In this document: one piece after another, positions 7,462 to 15,250 of the stretch
Layout of the letters: the number at the start of each line of letters is the position of its first letter
Position numbering within the stretch: position 1 is the stretch's first letter
Source: Sulfurimicrobium sp964384915
Lineage (GTDB): Bacteria > Pseudomonadota > Gammaproteobacteria > Burkholderiales > Sulfuricellaceae
Direction: 5' to 3'
DNA: 64,000 nt
Assembly (NCBI GenBank): GCA_964384915.1
Contig: CAYLMA010000006.1
Coordinates: forward strand, 68,219 to 132,218
Position numbers and translations under genes: made by a program
Notes under the pieces: model-generated
Seen by the model: the letters and a program-made list of their open reading frames with translations, nothing else
Database searches by the model: none
Told to the model about the DNA's origin: nothing

Positions 7462-8427
7462 ATGGCTTTCCTGAATCGCAATCCACAGCTTAACCAGCAT
7501 GGCGAATTGCAGCACCTGCTCACCATCGAGGGCCTGGGGGCGGGGATGCTGCGGCATATCCTCGATACCGCGCAATCCTTCGTCAGTGTGTCTGAACGGG
7601 AAGTGAAGAAAATCCCGCTGCTGCGCGGCAAATCCATTTTCAACCTGTTTTTCGAACCCAGCACACGCACGCGCACGACTTTCGAGATTGCCGCCAAACG
7701 GCTTTCCGCCGACGTGATCAATCTCAACATCAACGCCTCCTCCCAGTCCAAGGGCGAAACCGTGCTGGATACCGTGGACAACCTCGCGGCGATGCAGGCC
7801 GACATGTTCATCGTGCGCCACGCCCAGTCCGGCGCTGCGCACTTCATCGCGGGCCATGTTTCGCCCCACATCCATGTCGTCAATGCGGGCGATGGCCGTC
7901 ATGCCCACCCTACCCAGGGCTTGCTGGACATGTACACCATCCGCCATTACAAGCAGGAATTCCATAACCTGCGCGTGGCCATCGTGGGAGACGTGCTGCA
8001 TTCGCGCGTGGCGCGCTCCCAGATCCATGCGCTCACCACCCTGGGCGTGCCGGAAGTGCGCGTGATCGCGCCCAAGACGCTGCTGCCGGCCCAGGTCGAG
8101 CGCATGGGCGTGCAGGTCTATCACGATATGGCGCAAGGCCTCAAAGACGTAGACGTGGTCATCATGCTGCGCTTGCAGAACGAACGCATGCGCGGCGCCC
8201 TGCTGCCCTCGGCGCAGGAGTATTTCAAGTCCTACGGCCTGACCCAGGACAAGCTGGCGCTCGCCCGGCCCGACGCCATCGTGATGCATCCCGGCCCGAT
8301 GAACCGCGGGGTGGAAATCGATTCCGACGTGGCCGACGGCAGCCAGTCGGTGATCCTGCCCCAGGTCACTTTCGGCATCGCGGTGAGGATGGCGGTGATG
8401 AGCATTCTGGCGGGGAGCAAGCAATGA
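7462..8427 (+). CDS. pyrB: Aspartate carbamoyltransferase catalytic subunit
   Basis: PyrB condenses carbamoyl phosphate with aspartate in the second step of pyrimidine synthesis. The 321-aa protein carries the carbamoyl-phosphate signature FFEPSTRTRTTFE near residue 63-75 and the aspartate-loop region near 231 with HPGPMNRG at about 279. There is no pyrI nearby. In Pseudomonas-type enzymes the catalytic chain forms a dodecamer with an inactive dihydroorotase-like PyrC', encoded here by the next gene with a 4-base ATGA overlap. GGAGCAG precedes the start. Confidence 0.98.
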   Translation: MAFLNRNPQLNQHGELQHLLTIEGLGAGMLRHILDTAQSFVSVSEREVKKIPLLRGKSIFNLFFEPSTRTRTTFEIAAKRLSADVINLNINASSQSKGETVLDTVDNLAAMQADMFIVRHAQSGAAHFIAGHVSPHIHVVNAGDGRHAHPTQGLLDMYTIRHYKQEFHNLRVAIVGDVLHSRVARSQIHALTTLGVPEVRVIAPKTLLPAQVERMGVQVYHDMAQGLKDVDVVIMLRLQNERMRGALLPSAQEYFKSYGLTQDKLALARPDAIVMHPGPMNRGVEIDSDVADGSQSVILPQVTFGIAVRMAVMSILAGSKQ

Positions 8428-9716
8428 AAATTCACATTCGCGGCGGTCGCCTGATCGAGCCGAAAAGCGGTATCGATGCGCAACTGGATATATTTATTGC
8501 CGCCGGCAAGGTGGCGGCAATCGGTGATGCACCCTCGGATTTTCACGCCAACCGCGTGATTGACGCCAGCGGGCTGGTGGTCTGCCCGGGGCTGGTCGAT
8601 CTTTCCGCGCGCCTGCGCGAGCCCGGCCTGGAATACATGGCCACCCTGGAGTCGGAAATGCATGCCGCTGTTGCCGGCGGCGTGACCAGCCTGGTGTGCC
8701 CGCCCGACACCGATCCGCCGCTGGACGAGCCGGGGCTGGTGGAAATGCTCAGGCACCGCGCCAAGAACCTGCACCAGGCGCGCGTGTTTCCCCTGGGCGC
8801 CTTGACGCAGAAACTGGAAGGCCAGCGCCTCACGGAAATGGCGGAATTGCACGATGCCGGCTGCATCGCCTTCTCGCAGGCAGATGCGCCATTGACCGAT
8901 TCCAATGTGCTGCTGCGCGCCATGCAGTATGCCTCAACTTTCGGTTTTACCGTGTGGCTGCGCCCGCAGGATTCTTTCCTGGCACGCGACGGCGTGGCGC
9001 ATGACGGCGAAGTGGCCTCGCGCCTGGGGCTTGCCGGGATACCCGCCTGCGCGGAGAGCATTGCGATTGCCAGGATTCTGCTGCTTACGAGGGAAACCGG
9101 GGCCAGGGTGCACCTGTGCCGCCTTTCCACCCGGGACGGCGTGGACATGGTGCGCGAAGCCAGACGCCAGGGCTTGCCGGTGACTTGCGACATCGGGGTG
9201 CATCATGCGCACCTTTCCGAAATGGATATCGGTTATTTCAATTCGAACTGCCATGTGATTCCGCCGTTTCGCGGTTTGCGCGACCGCGATGCCCTGCGCG
9301 AGGGCCTCAAGGACGGCACCATCGACGCAATCTGTTCGGACCACGCGCCGGTCGATGACGACGCCAAGCTCCTGCCTTTTGCCGAATCCGAGGCCGGCGT
9401 GACCGGGCTGGAACTGCTGCTGCCGCTGACGCTGAAATGGGCCAAAGAAATGGAGATCGAGCTGCCGGCGGCGATTGCCAGGCTCACGACCGAACCTGCG
9501 CGCATTCTTGCGCTCAACAAGGGCGTTCTGGCGCCGGGGCTCAATGCAGACCTGTGTATTTTCGACCCCGATGAATACTGGAAAGTGACACCCAAGGCGC
9601 TGAAAAGCCAGGGGAAAAATACGCCATTCCAAAACATGGAACTTGCCGGCAGAGTGCGTTACACCCTCGTCGAGGGAGTCGTGGTTTACGAAGCAGGAGT
9701 GATTGCGAGGCCTTGA
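8424..9716 (+). CDS. pyrC': Inactive dihydroorotase-like subunit (PyrC') of the aspartate carbamoyltransferase complex
   Basis: The 430-aa protein has the amidohydrolase fold of class I dihydroorotases but lacks metal ligands. The usual VDxHxHxREPG reads VDLSARLREPG (residues about 54-64), so both histidines are gone. The AFSDDG motif reads AFSQAD near 151. The HVCHVS motif reads VHLCRLS near 231, losing its second histidine. Substrate-type arginine (LREPG) and the late DHAP motif (near 309) remain. This is the pattern known for Pseudomonas PyrC', which is non-catalytic but needed to assemble PyrB. It is translationally coupled to pyrB. A working PyrC must be encoded elsewhere. Confidence 0.9.
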   Translation: MKIHIRGGRLIEPKSGIDAQLDIFIAAGKVAAIGDAPSDFHANRVIDASGLVVCPGLVDLSARLREPGLEYMATLESEMHAAVAGGVTSLVCPPDTDPPLDEPGLVEMLRHRAKNLHQARVFPLGALTQKLEGQRLTEMAELHDAGCIAFSQADAPLTDSNVLLRAMQYASTFGFTVWLRPQDSFLARDGVAHDGEVASRLGLAGIPACAESIAIARILLLTRETGARVHLCRLSTRDGVDMVREARRQGLPVTCDIGVHHAHLSEMDIGYFNSNCHVIPPFRGLRDRDALREGLKDGTIDAICSDHAPVDDDAKLLPFAESEAGVTGLELLLPLTLKWAKEMEIELPAAIARLTTEPARILALNKGVLAPGLNADLCIFDPDEYWKVTPKALKSQGKNTPFQNMELAGRVRYTLVEGVVVYEAGVIARP

Positions 9717-9784
9717 ATTCCTGCGCTTAAGGCATGGTTGCGCGCCGCAAGGCTTGCCAATCAAGCAACTTGCATTCAGTCCCC

Positions 9785-9812
9785 AAAAAGGGCGGCCAAG
9801 GCCGCCCTTTTT
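9785..9812. terminator. Bidirectional Rho-independent terminator
   Basis: AAAAA-GGGCGGCC-AA-GGCCGCCC-TTTTT (9785-9812) is a perfect 8-bp stem flanked by A and T tracts. It can end both the rightward pyr operon and the leftward gene that stops at 9835. Confidence 0.9.
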
Positions 9813-9834
9813 GTTTCTGGCTGCGGGTCCGGAA

Positions 9835-10914
9835 TTATCCGGCCAGGAAGGGGTAGTCGGTGTAGCCTTTTTCTTCACCCCCATAAAGCGTTTCATAATC
9901 CGGCGCATTGAGCGGAGCGCCGCGACGGAAGCGCTCGACCAGATCCGGATTGGCCAGCAGCAGGCGGCCAAAGGCGATGGCGTCGGCGGCACCGCTTGAG
10001 ACCGCCTCCTGCGCGCTGGAAAAATCATACTCATTATTGAGAATGAGCTTGCCGGCATAGAGCGCGCGCAGGCGTCCATAGTCGAATGCAATCCACTGTT
10101 CCTTCGGTGTGCCTCCTGTGCCCTGCAGCAGGTCGAGGAATGCCAGGTTGAAGCGGTTGAGCTGGCCAGTGATGTATTCGAAGGTTTCCTGCGGCTGCTC
10201 GTCATGCAGATCGTTGAATGGCGTGACCGGCGAGAGACGCACGCCCACCCGCTCGCTGCCGATGGCGGCGCACACGCCATCCAGCACTTCCAGCAGCAGA
10301 CGGGCGCGGTTTTCCTTGCTGCCGCCATAGGCATCGGTGCGTTGGTTGGTCGAGGAGCGCAGGAACTGGTCGAGCAGGTAGCCGTTGCCGGCATGGATTT
10401 CTACGCCATCGAAGCCTGCTTCCATGGCGTTCCTGGCGGCCTGCACGTAGTTTGCGATCAAGCCGGGAATCTCGCTGGTTTCGAGCGCACGGGGCGTCAC
10501 GAAATCCTTCATTTCCTGGCCGGTAAAGACCTGGCCCGCCGGACGCAACGCCGAGGGCGCCACCGGCTGGATGCCGTTGGGCTGCAAATCGGGGTGCGAG
10601 ATGCGGCCCACATGCCAAAGCTGGACTACGATCTTGCCGCCTGCGGCATGGACCGCCTGGGTGACTTTTTTCCAGCCGGCAATCTGCTCCGCCGTATAAA
10701 TGCCCGGTGTGCGCGGGTAGCCATGGCCCTCGGGGCAGACCGGAGTGGCTTCGGTGATGATCATGCCCGCCGACGCGCGCTGGCGGTAATGCTCGGCCAT
10801 GAGCTCGGTCGGCACATTGCCCGCACCGGCCCGGCAGCGTGTCAGCGGAGACATCACGACACGGTTGGCCAGTTCGATGGTGCCGAGGCGAAGGGGGGAA
10901 AATAGATCTGTCAT
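9835..10914 (-). CDS. Alkene reductase, Old Yellow Enzyme family (NemA-like)
   Basis: A 359-aa FMN-dependent (beta/alpha)8-barrel flavoprotein. Recognition features are the N-terminal LFSPLRLGTIELANRVVMSP, FDGVEIHAGNGYLLDQFL near residue 170 with the HxxN pair of class I ene-reductases, NQRTDAYGGS following it, and AFGRLLLANPDLVERFR near 320. Such enzymes reduce activated C=C bonds and nitro compounds with NAD(P)H. The physiological substrate is unknown. The 56-base gap to the leftward pirin gene allows co-transcription. Confidence 0.93.
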   Translation of the reverse strand: MTDLFSPLRLGTIELANRVVMSPLTRCRAGAGNVPTELMAEHYRQRASAGMIITEATPVCPEGHGYPRTPGIYTAEQIAGWKKVTQAVHAAGGKIVVQLWHVGRISHPDLQPNGIQPVAPSALRPAGQVFTGQEMKDFVTPRALETSEIPGLIANYVQAARNAMEAGFDGVEIHAGNGYLLDQFLRSSTNQRTDAYGGSKENRARLLLEVLDGVCAAIGSERVGVRLSPVTPFNDLHDEQPQETFEYITGQLNRFNLAFLDLLQGTGGTPKEQWIAFDYGRLRALYAGKLILNNEYDFSSAQEAVSSGAADAIAFGRLLLANPDLVERFRRGAPLNAPDYETLYGGEEKGYTDYPFLAG

Positions 10915-10971
10915 GGGTTGTCTCCGTCAATCAAGGTGTTGTTGTAAATTATCTGCGATTAGCAGCTAGGA

Positions 10972-11829
10972 TTAAACCAGTTCGCCGTTCTCGTAATCCC
11001 GAATCGCCTGGACGACCTCCTCTTGCGTATTCATCACGAAAGGGCCCCACTGAACGATCGGTTCAAGCATGGGGCTTGCAGCAAGCAGGAGGAAACCGGC
11101 GCCGCCGGCGCCCGCCCTGAGCTCGATACGCTCTCCGCCGGAAAGAACACCCGCCTCGTGCGTTTGCAGTGGGCTCACTGTATCAGAAGCGCCGATGTCC
11201 AGCGTGCCCAGGTAGGGATAAATAAAAGCACTGTGCGTGGCCGCCACGGGGTGGGAGAAAATGCCGCCCCCCGGCAGGCGGATATCGAGGAACAGCGGCG
11301 CGGTGGAAAGTCCCTGGATCGGACCTTGAACCCTGCGCCCATCTGCTTCCAGCACCCCGGCGATCGCCTTTGCCAAGCCCCCTCCCGAGAGGGCCACCCG
11401 TGGAATCTCTTCAGGCTGGATGTCGCGGTAGGACGCGGGTTTCATTTTTTCCCTCGCGGGCAGGTTGATCCACAGCTGGAAGCCGTGCAGGCGCCCGTTT
11501 TCCTGCTGCGGCATCTCGGAGTGGATGATGCCCCGCCCCGCCGTCATCCACTGCACCCCGCCGCTCCGGAGATCGCCGCGATTGCCGAGATGATCCTCAT
11601 GCAGCATATGCCCTTCGAGCAAATAAGTGACGGTTTCAAAACCGCGATGGGGATGCGATGGAAAACCGGCAATGTAGTCGTCCGGGTTGTCGGACGACAT
11701 CTCGTCCAGCATCAGGAACGGGTCGACGCGCTGGAACGGGGACTGCCCGAGGCTGCGCAGAAGGCTTACGCCAGCGCCATCGGAGGCGGGTATCGAGCGG
11801 ATAATGCGTTGCAGGCTACGCGTGCTCAT
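10972..11829 (-). CDS. Pirin family protein
   Basis: A 285-aa bicupin protein. The N-terminal cupin keeps the pirin metal-site residues in HPHRGFETVTYLLEG (His-x-His near residue 60), the later histidine in RGIIHSEMPQ (near 103-105) and the following glutamate. Bacterial pirins act as quercetinases or as redox-responsive cofactors that bind enzymes such as pyruvate dehydrogenase; the sequence does not decide which. It lies upstream of the ene-reductase on the same strand, which may indicate a stress-linked pair. Confidence 0.93.
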   Translation of the reverse strand: MSTRSLQRIIRSIPASDGAGVSLLRSLGQSPFQRVDPFLMLDEMSSDNPDDYIAGFPSHPHRGFETVTYLLEGHMLHEDHLGNRGDLRSGGVQWMTAGRGIIHSEMPQQENGRLHGFQLWINLPAREKMKPASYRDIQPEEIPRVALSGGGLAKAIAGVLEADGRRVQGPIQGLSTAPLFLDIRLPGGGIFSHPVAATHSAFIYPYLGTLDIGASDTVSPLQTHEAGVLSGGERIELRAGAGGAGFLLLAASPMLEPIVQWGPFVMNTQEEVVQAIRDYENGELV

Positions 11830-11961
11830 GTTGCATCCTTCGTATTGGCGGGTCGGCTAAAAAACTTTCGACATGGCATCGCCCTCGATTGTTCCGTATG
11901 CGCTCACTTCAGCCCTCATGCTTGATACATGGGGGCATGCTCCAGCTTTCACAGAGTCGCG

Positions 11962-11992
11962 GCGCTTGCGGGAAAGGGCCGGGGTGAGGGAA
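11962..11992. repeat. Single-arm fragment of a CCCTCACCCCGGCCC-type repeat
   Basis: In the gap 11830-12034, GCGGGAAAGGGCCGGGGTGAGGG resembles one arm of the intergenic repeats seen at 15103-15245 and 55070-55113. No matching second arm is visible, so it looks like a decayed copy. The rest of the gap holds no gene I can support. Confidence 0.5.
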
Positions 11993-12034
11993 AATGGCGG
12001 CCAGACAAACCATCAACTCACACAAGGCCTGCCC

Positions 12035-12925
12035 ATGTCGCTCTCCGCCGCTTCAGCCAAGGAAAAAGCCAATATCCTTTCCGAGGCGCTGCCCTATATC
12101 CGCCGTTTCCAGGACAAGACCATCGTCATCAAGTACGGCGGCAACGCCATGACCGAGGAGCACCTCAAGCACGGCTTCGCCAAGGACGTGGTGCTGCTCA
12201 AGCTGGTCGGCCTCAATCCGGTAATTGTCCATGGCGGCGGGCCGCAGATCAACGATCTCTTGAAACGCGTGGGCAAGCAGGGCGAATTCATCCAGGGCAT
12301 GCGCGTGACCGACGAGGAAACCATGGACATTGTCGAAATGGTGCTCGGCGGCCAGGTCAACAAGGAAATCGTCAACCTCATCAACCAGTACGGCGGCAAG
12401 GCCGTGGGCCTGACGGGCACAGACGGCGGCATGATCCGGGCGAAAAAACTGAAGGTCAAATCCAAGACCGCGGGCGAGGAATTGATCGACATCGGGCTGG
12501 TGGGCGAAGTGACCCACATCGACCCGGCGCTGGTGACCCTGCTCGATACCCAGGATTTCATTCCGGTGATCGCCCCCATCGGGGTCGGCGACCTGGGCGA
12601 GGCGTTCAACATCAACGCCGATCTGGTGGCGGGCAAACTTGCCGAAACGCTCAAGGCCGAAAAGCTCATCCTCATGACCAACACCACCGGCGTTCTGGAC
12701 AAGGACGGCAAGCTGCTCACCGGCCTGACTGCGGCGCAGGTGGACGCGCTGATCGAGGATGGCACCATCTCCGGCGGCATGATCCCGAAAATCTCCATGG
12801 CGCTGGAGGCCGTGAAGAACGGCGTCAAGACCAGCCACATCATCGACGGGCGGGTGGAGCATGCGCTGCTGCTGGAAATTCTCACCGACGAGGGCGTGGG
12901 TACGCTGATCCGCTCCAACACATGA
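12035..12925 (+). CDS. argB: Acetylglutamate kinase
   Basis: ArgB phosphorylates N-acetylglutamate in arginine biosynthesis. The 296-aa protein shows the amino-acid kinase motifs TIVIKYGGNAM near residue 29, VIVHGGGPQIN near 63 and a C-terminal ISGGMIPKI loop near 247. It is full length. The start MSLSAASAKEKANIL is preceded only by weak Shine-Dalgarno sequence; the frame is open further upstream but into a repeat. argB - HAD nucleotidase - slmA is a conserved betaproteobacterial order. ATGA couples it to the next gene. Confidence 0.97.
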   Translation: MSLSAASAKEKANILSEALPYIRRFQDKTIVIKYGGNAMTEEHLKHGFAKDVVLLKLVGLNPVIVHGGGPQINDLLKRVGKQGEFIQGMRVTDEETMDIVEMVLGGQVNKEIVNLINQYGGKAVGLTGTDGGMIRAKKLKVKSKTAGEELIDIGLVGEVTHIDPALVTLLDTQDFIPVIAPIGVGDLGEAFNINADLVAGKLAETLKAEKLILMTNTTGVLDKDGKLLTGLTAAQVDALIEDGTISGGMIPKISMALEAVKNGVKTSHIIDGRVEHALLLEILTDEGVGTLIRSNT

Positions 12926-13611
12926 AAATTTCAAGGAGCGGGCTGACCTGGGTTTTCGACCTCGACAACACCCTGCACAACGCCTCGCCGCATATTTTCC
13001 CGCATCTCAACCGCGCCATGACCCAGTATTTGCAGGACCATCTGGCACTGGACGAGGCGGCGGCCGACTGGCTGCGCGATCATTACTGGCAGCGCTACGG
13101 AGCAACCCTGCAGGGCCTGGTGAGGCATCACGGCACCGATCCAAAGCATTTTCTGTGGCATACCCACCAGTTTCCCGCGCTGGAGCACATGGTATTGCGC
13201 GAGCGCGGCTTGAGAGCCGCCTTGAAGCGCTTGCGCGGCAGCAAGATTGTTTACACCAATGCGCCCGCTTTCTATGCCGAAGCCGTGCTGCGCCTGCTCC
13301 GGATCGACGATCTGTTCGCGGGCGTGTTTACCATCGAGGGCGCAGGCTATCACCCCAAGCCGGATGCGCAGGGTTTTCGCCGCCTGTTGCGCGCTTGGCG
13401 CCTGTCGCCGAGAAATTGCGTGATGGTGGAAGATTCCCTGGGCAATCTCAGAACCGCCAAGCGCCTGGGCATGAAAACAGTATTGATCGGCTCGACGCCG
13501 AAAAGAGTGGCGGGCGTGGATGTCAGTCTGCGCTCCGTCCTTGAGCTGCCGCGGGCACAAAGAAAGTTTAAAAAACAACAGGGAGAAAACCATGGCGACC
13601 AAACCGGGTGA
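12922..13611 (+). CDS. HAD-superfamily pyrimidine 5'-nucleotidase
   Basis: A 229-aa haloacid dehalogenase-type phosphatase. Motif I is WVFDLDNTLHN near residue 10-20, motif II is KIVYTNAP near 109, and motif IV is VMVEDSLGNLR near 171-180. It resembles the Sdt1/pyrimidine 5'-nucleotidase branch that dephosphorylates UMP/CMP-like substrates. The start overlaps the argB stop (ATGA) and its 3' end overlaps the slmA start by 20 bases, so the three genes form an operon. Substrate is inferred from the subfamily. Confidence 0.9.
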   Translation: MKISRSGLTWVFDLDNTLHNASPHIFPHLNRAMTQYLQDHLALDEAAADWLRDHYWQRYGATLQGLVRHHGTDPKHFLWHTHQFPALEHMVLRERGLRAALKRLRGSKIVYTNAPAFYAEAVLRLLRIDDLFAGVFTIEGAGYHPKPDAQGFRRLLRAWRLSPRNCVMVEDSLGNLRTAKRLGMKTVLIGSTPKRVAGVDVSLRSVLELPRAQRKFKKQQGENHGDQTG

Positions 13612-14167
13612 ACGCAAGCTGCAAATCCTTCAGGTGCTTGCGGAAATGCTGCAGCAACCGCAGGGCGAAAAGATCACCACCGCCGCTCTGGCAGCCAGGC
13701 TGGAAGTTTCAGAAGCGGCGCTCTACCGCCACTTCGCCAGCAAGGCGCAGATGTTCGAGGGCCTGATCGAGTTCATCGAGCAAAGCCTGTTCGGCATTAT
13801 CAACAAGGTCGCCAGCGATGAGCAGAACGGAGCCAGGCAACTGGAAACCATGCTCTCGCTGCTGCTCGGTTTTGCGCAGAAAAACCCCGGCATGGCACGA
13901 GTGCTGATCGGCGATGCGCTGGTGAACGAAAACGAGCGGCTGCAAGCGCGCATCAATCAGATACACGACCGTCTCGAAGCCAGCCTGAAACAGTCGCTGC
14001 GCATCGCGGCAACCCAGGGCGGGCTGGGCGTGACCGCCGACCCGGCTGCCCACGCCAATCTGATCATGAGCTTTATCGTCGGGCGCTGGCACCAGTACGC
14101 AAAAAGCGGCTTCAAACGCGAACCGATGGAGTTTCTGGAAACGCAGAAAAAGATACTGCTTGGGTGA
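13592..14167 (+). CDS. slmA: TetR-family nucleoid occlusion factor SlmA
   Basis: A 191-aa TetR-type protein with an N-terminal helix-turn-helix (AALAARLEVSEAALYRHFAS, residues about 33-52) and an all-helical C-terminal domain. In E. coli SlmA binds dispersed chromosomal sites and inhibits FtsZ polymerisation over the nucleoid. The match in length, the GERKLQILQVLAEML start and the argB-HAD context support the assignment. GGGAG lies 6 bases before ATG 13592, inside the preceding gene. Confidence 0.9.
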   Translation: MATKPGERKLQILQVLAEMLQQPQGEKITTAALAARLEVSEAALYRHFASKAQMFEGLIEFIEQSLFGIINKVASDEQNGARQLETMLSLLLGFAQKNPGMARVLIGDALVNENERLQARINQIHDRLEASLKQSLRIAATQGGLGVTADPAAHANLIMSFIVGRWHQYAKSGFKREPMEFLETQKKILLG

Positions 14168-14200
14168 TTGCCTGAAACAGCATGTTTCGCAATTAAAAGC

Positions 14201-14297
14201 TCACACCGCAAAGGGCGCGAAGGTTCGCAAGGGAAACCAAACATATCCGTATTTGTTCAGGCTTTTCCCCTGCGAACCTTCGCGCCCTTTGCGGTGA
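14201..14297. repeat. Long inverted repeat (CGCAAAGGGCGCGAAGG type)
   Basis: Arms at 14205-14229 and 14271-14295 are perfect 25-bp inverses with a 41-base loop; the 5' arm begins ACCGCAAAGGGCGCGAAGG. The element lies between the convergent slmA and moeB genes and ends near a T run (14302-14308), so it may also terminate slmA transcription. A diverged relative is at 26212-26369. Confidence 0.85.
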
Positions 14298-14332
14298 ACG
14301 GTTTTTTTCTTAGCCCCGTAGAAAGGCCAGGG

Positions 14333-15082
14333 CTACGAAGCGCCGCATACCGGGCAGGCGGGGTCTTTTTTCAGGTTGATCTGGCGCCACTCCATGCCGA
14401 GGCCTTCAAGCAGCAGCAAGCGTCCCAGCAGCGGCTGGCCGATGCCGGCCAGCACTTTCAGCGCTTCAGCCGCCTGCACCGCGCCGATGATGCCCACCAG
14501 CGGCGCGAAAACGCCCATGACGGCGCAGCGTTCACCCTCCTCTTCCGCGCTTTCCGGGAACAGGCAATGGTAGCAGGGGCTCTCTGGACGACGCAGGTCG
14601 AATACCGTGACCTGGCCGTCAAAACGGATTGCGGCGCCGGAAACCAGCGGTTTGCGGTGCTTGACGCAGGCGCGGTTGACGGCATGGCGCGTGGCGAAAT
14701 TGTCACAGGCGTCCAGCACCACGTCTGCCTGGGATACCAGTAGCGCCAGTTCCTCGCCCTCGATGCGCCGGGGTATAGCCGTCACGCGGATTTCAGGATT
14801 GATTGCCGCCAGGGTGCGCTGCGCCGAGAGCGCCTTGTTGCTGCCAAGGGAGTGGGTAAAGTGGGCGATCTGGCGCTGCAAGTTGGTGAGATCCACGCTG
14901 TCGCCATCGCAGATGGTGATGTGGCCCACGCCTGCGGCGGCAAGATACAGCGCGATGGGCGAACCCAAGCCTCCCGCGCCGATGATCAGGGCATGTGAGG
15001 CGAGCAGCTTCTCCTGGCCCTCGACGTCAATCTGGGGCAGCAGGATGTGGCGGCTGTAGCGCAGGAGTTGGTTGTCGTCCAT
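14333..15082 (-). CDS. moeB: ThiF/MoeB/HesA-family sulfur-carrier adenylyltransferase, MoeB-like
   Basis: A 249-aa E1-like enzyme that adenylates the C-terminus of a sulfur-carrier protein (MoaD or ThiS). The nucleotide-binding GAGGLGSP is near residue 35, the VVLDACDNFATR block is near 120, and zinc cysteine pairs CYHC (near 168) and CPVC (near 243) are present. It ends the leftward gpmI-envC-ctpA-moeB group but is separated from ctpA by a large inverted repeat. ThiF is the alternative name; no thi or moa neighbours settle this. Confidence 0.88.
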   Translation of the reverse strand: MDDNQLLRYSRHILLPQIDVEGQEKLLASHALIIGAGGLGSPIALYLAAAGVGHITICDGDSVDLTNLQRQIAHFTHSLGSNKALSAQRTLAAINPEIRVTAIPRRIEGEELALLVSQADVVLDACDNFATRHAVNRACVKHRKPLVSGAAIRFDGQVTVFDLRRPESPCYHCLFPESAEEEGERCAVMGVFAPLVGIIGAVQAAEALKVLAGIGQPLLGRLLLLEGLGMEWRQINLKKDPACPVCGAS

Positions 15083-15102
15083 ACGGCATTTCCTCGCGTC
15101 CT

Positions 15103-15245
15103 AACCCCTCCCCGGCCCTCCCCTTGTCTCGCCAGAGCGAGCAGCTTTGCTGCCACTCTCGGCGGGGACACTCCTTGCGGGTGCCAGGGGAGGGTGCGCC
15201 AAAGACTCCCCCTCAATTGGGGGTCTGGAGGGCCGGAGAGGGGTT
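15103..15245. repeat. Inverted repeat of AACCCCTCCCCGGCCCTCC type
   Basis: Arms 15103-15121 and 15227-15245 are inverse over 19 bases with one mismatch. The interior holds a further hairpin (CCCCC-TCAATT-GGGGG near 15208-15223). It fills the ctpA-moeB gap entirely and ends 6 bases from the ctpA stop codon. Confidence 0.8.
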
Positions 15246-15250
15246 GGGGA

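Noticed and set aside
8424..9716. Annotation as an active dihydroorotase (pyrC)
   Set aside because: Both HxH histidines and other metal-site residues are missing; the PyrC' reading fits better.
11929..13611. 560-codon continuous plus-strand frame
   Set aside because: Its first part is an out-of-frame reading of argB; only the portion from 12922 encodes a recognisable protein (HAD nucleotidase).
14201..14310. Inverted repeat considered as a simple terminator
   Set aside because: The 25-bp arms with a 41-base loop and a diverged relative at 26212 point to a dispersed repeat, although termination activity is possible.
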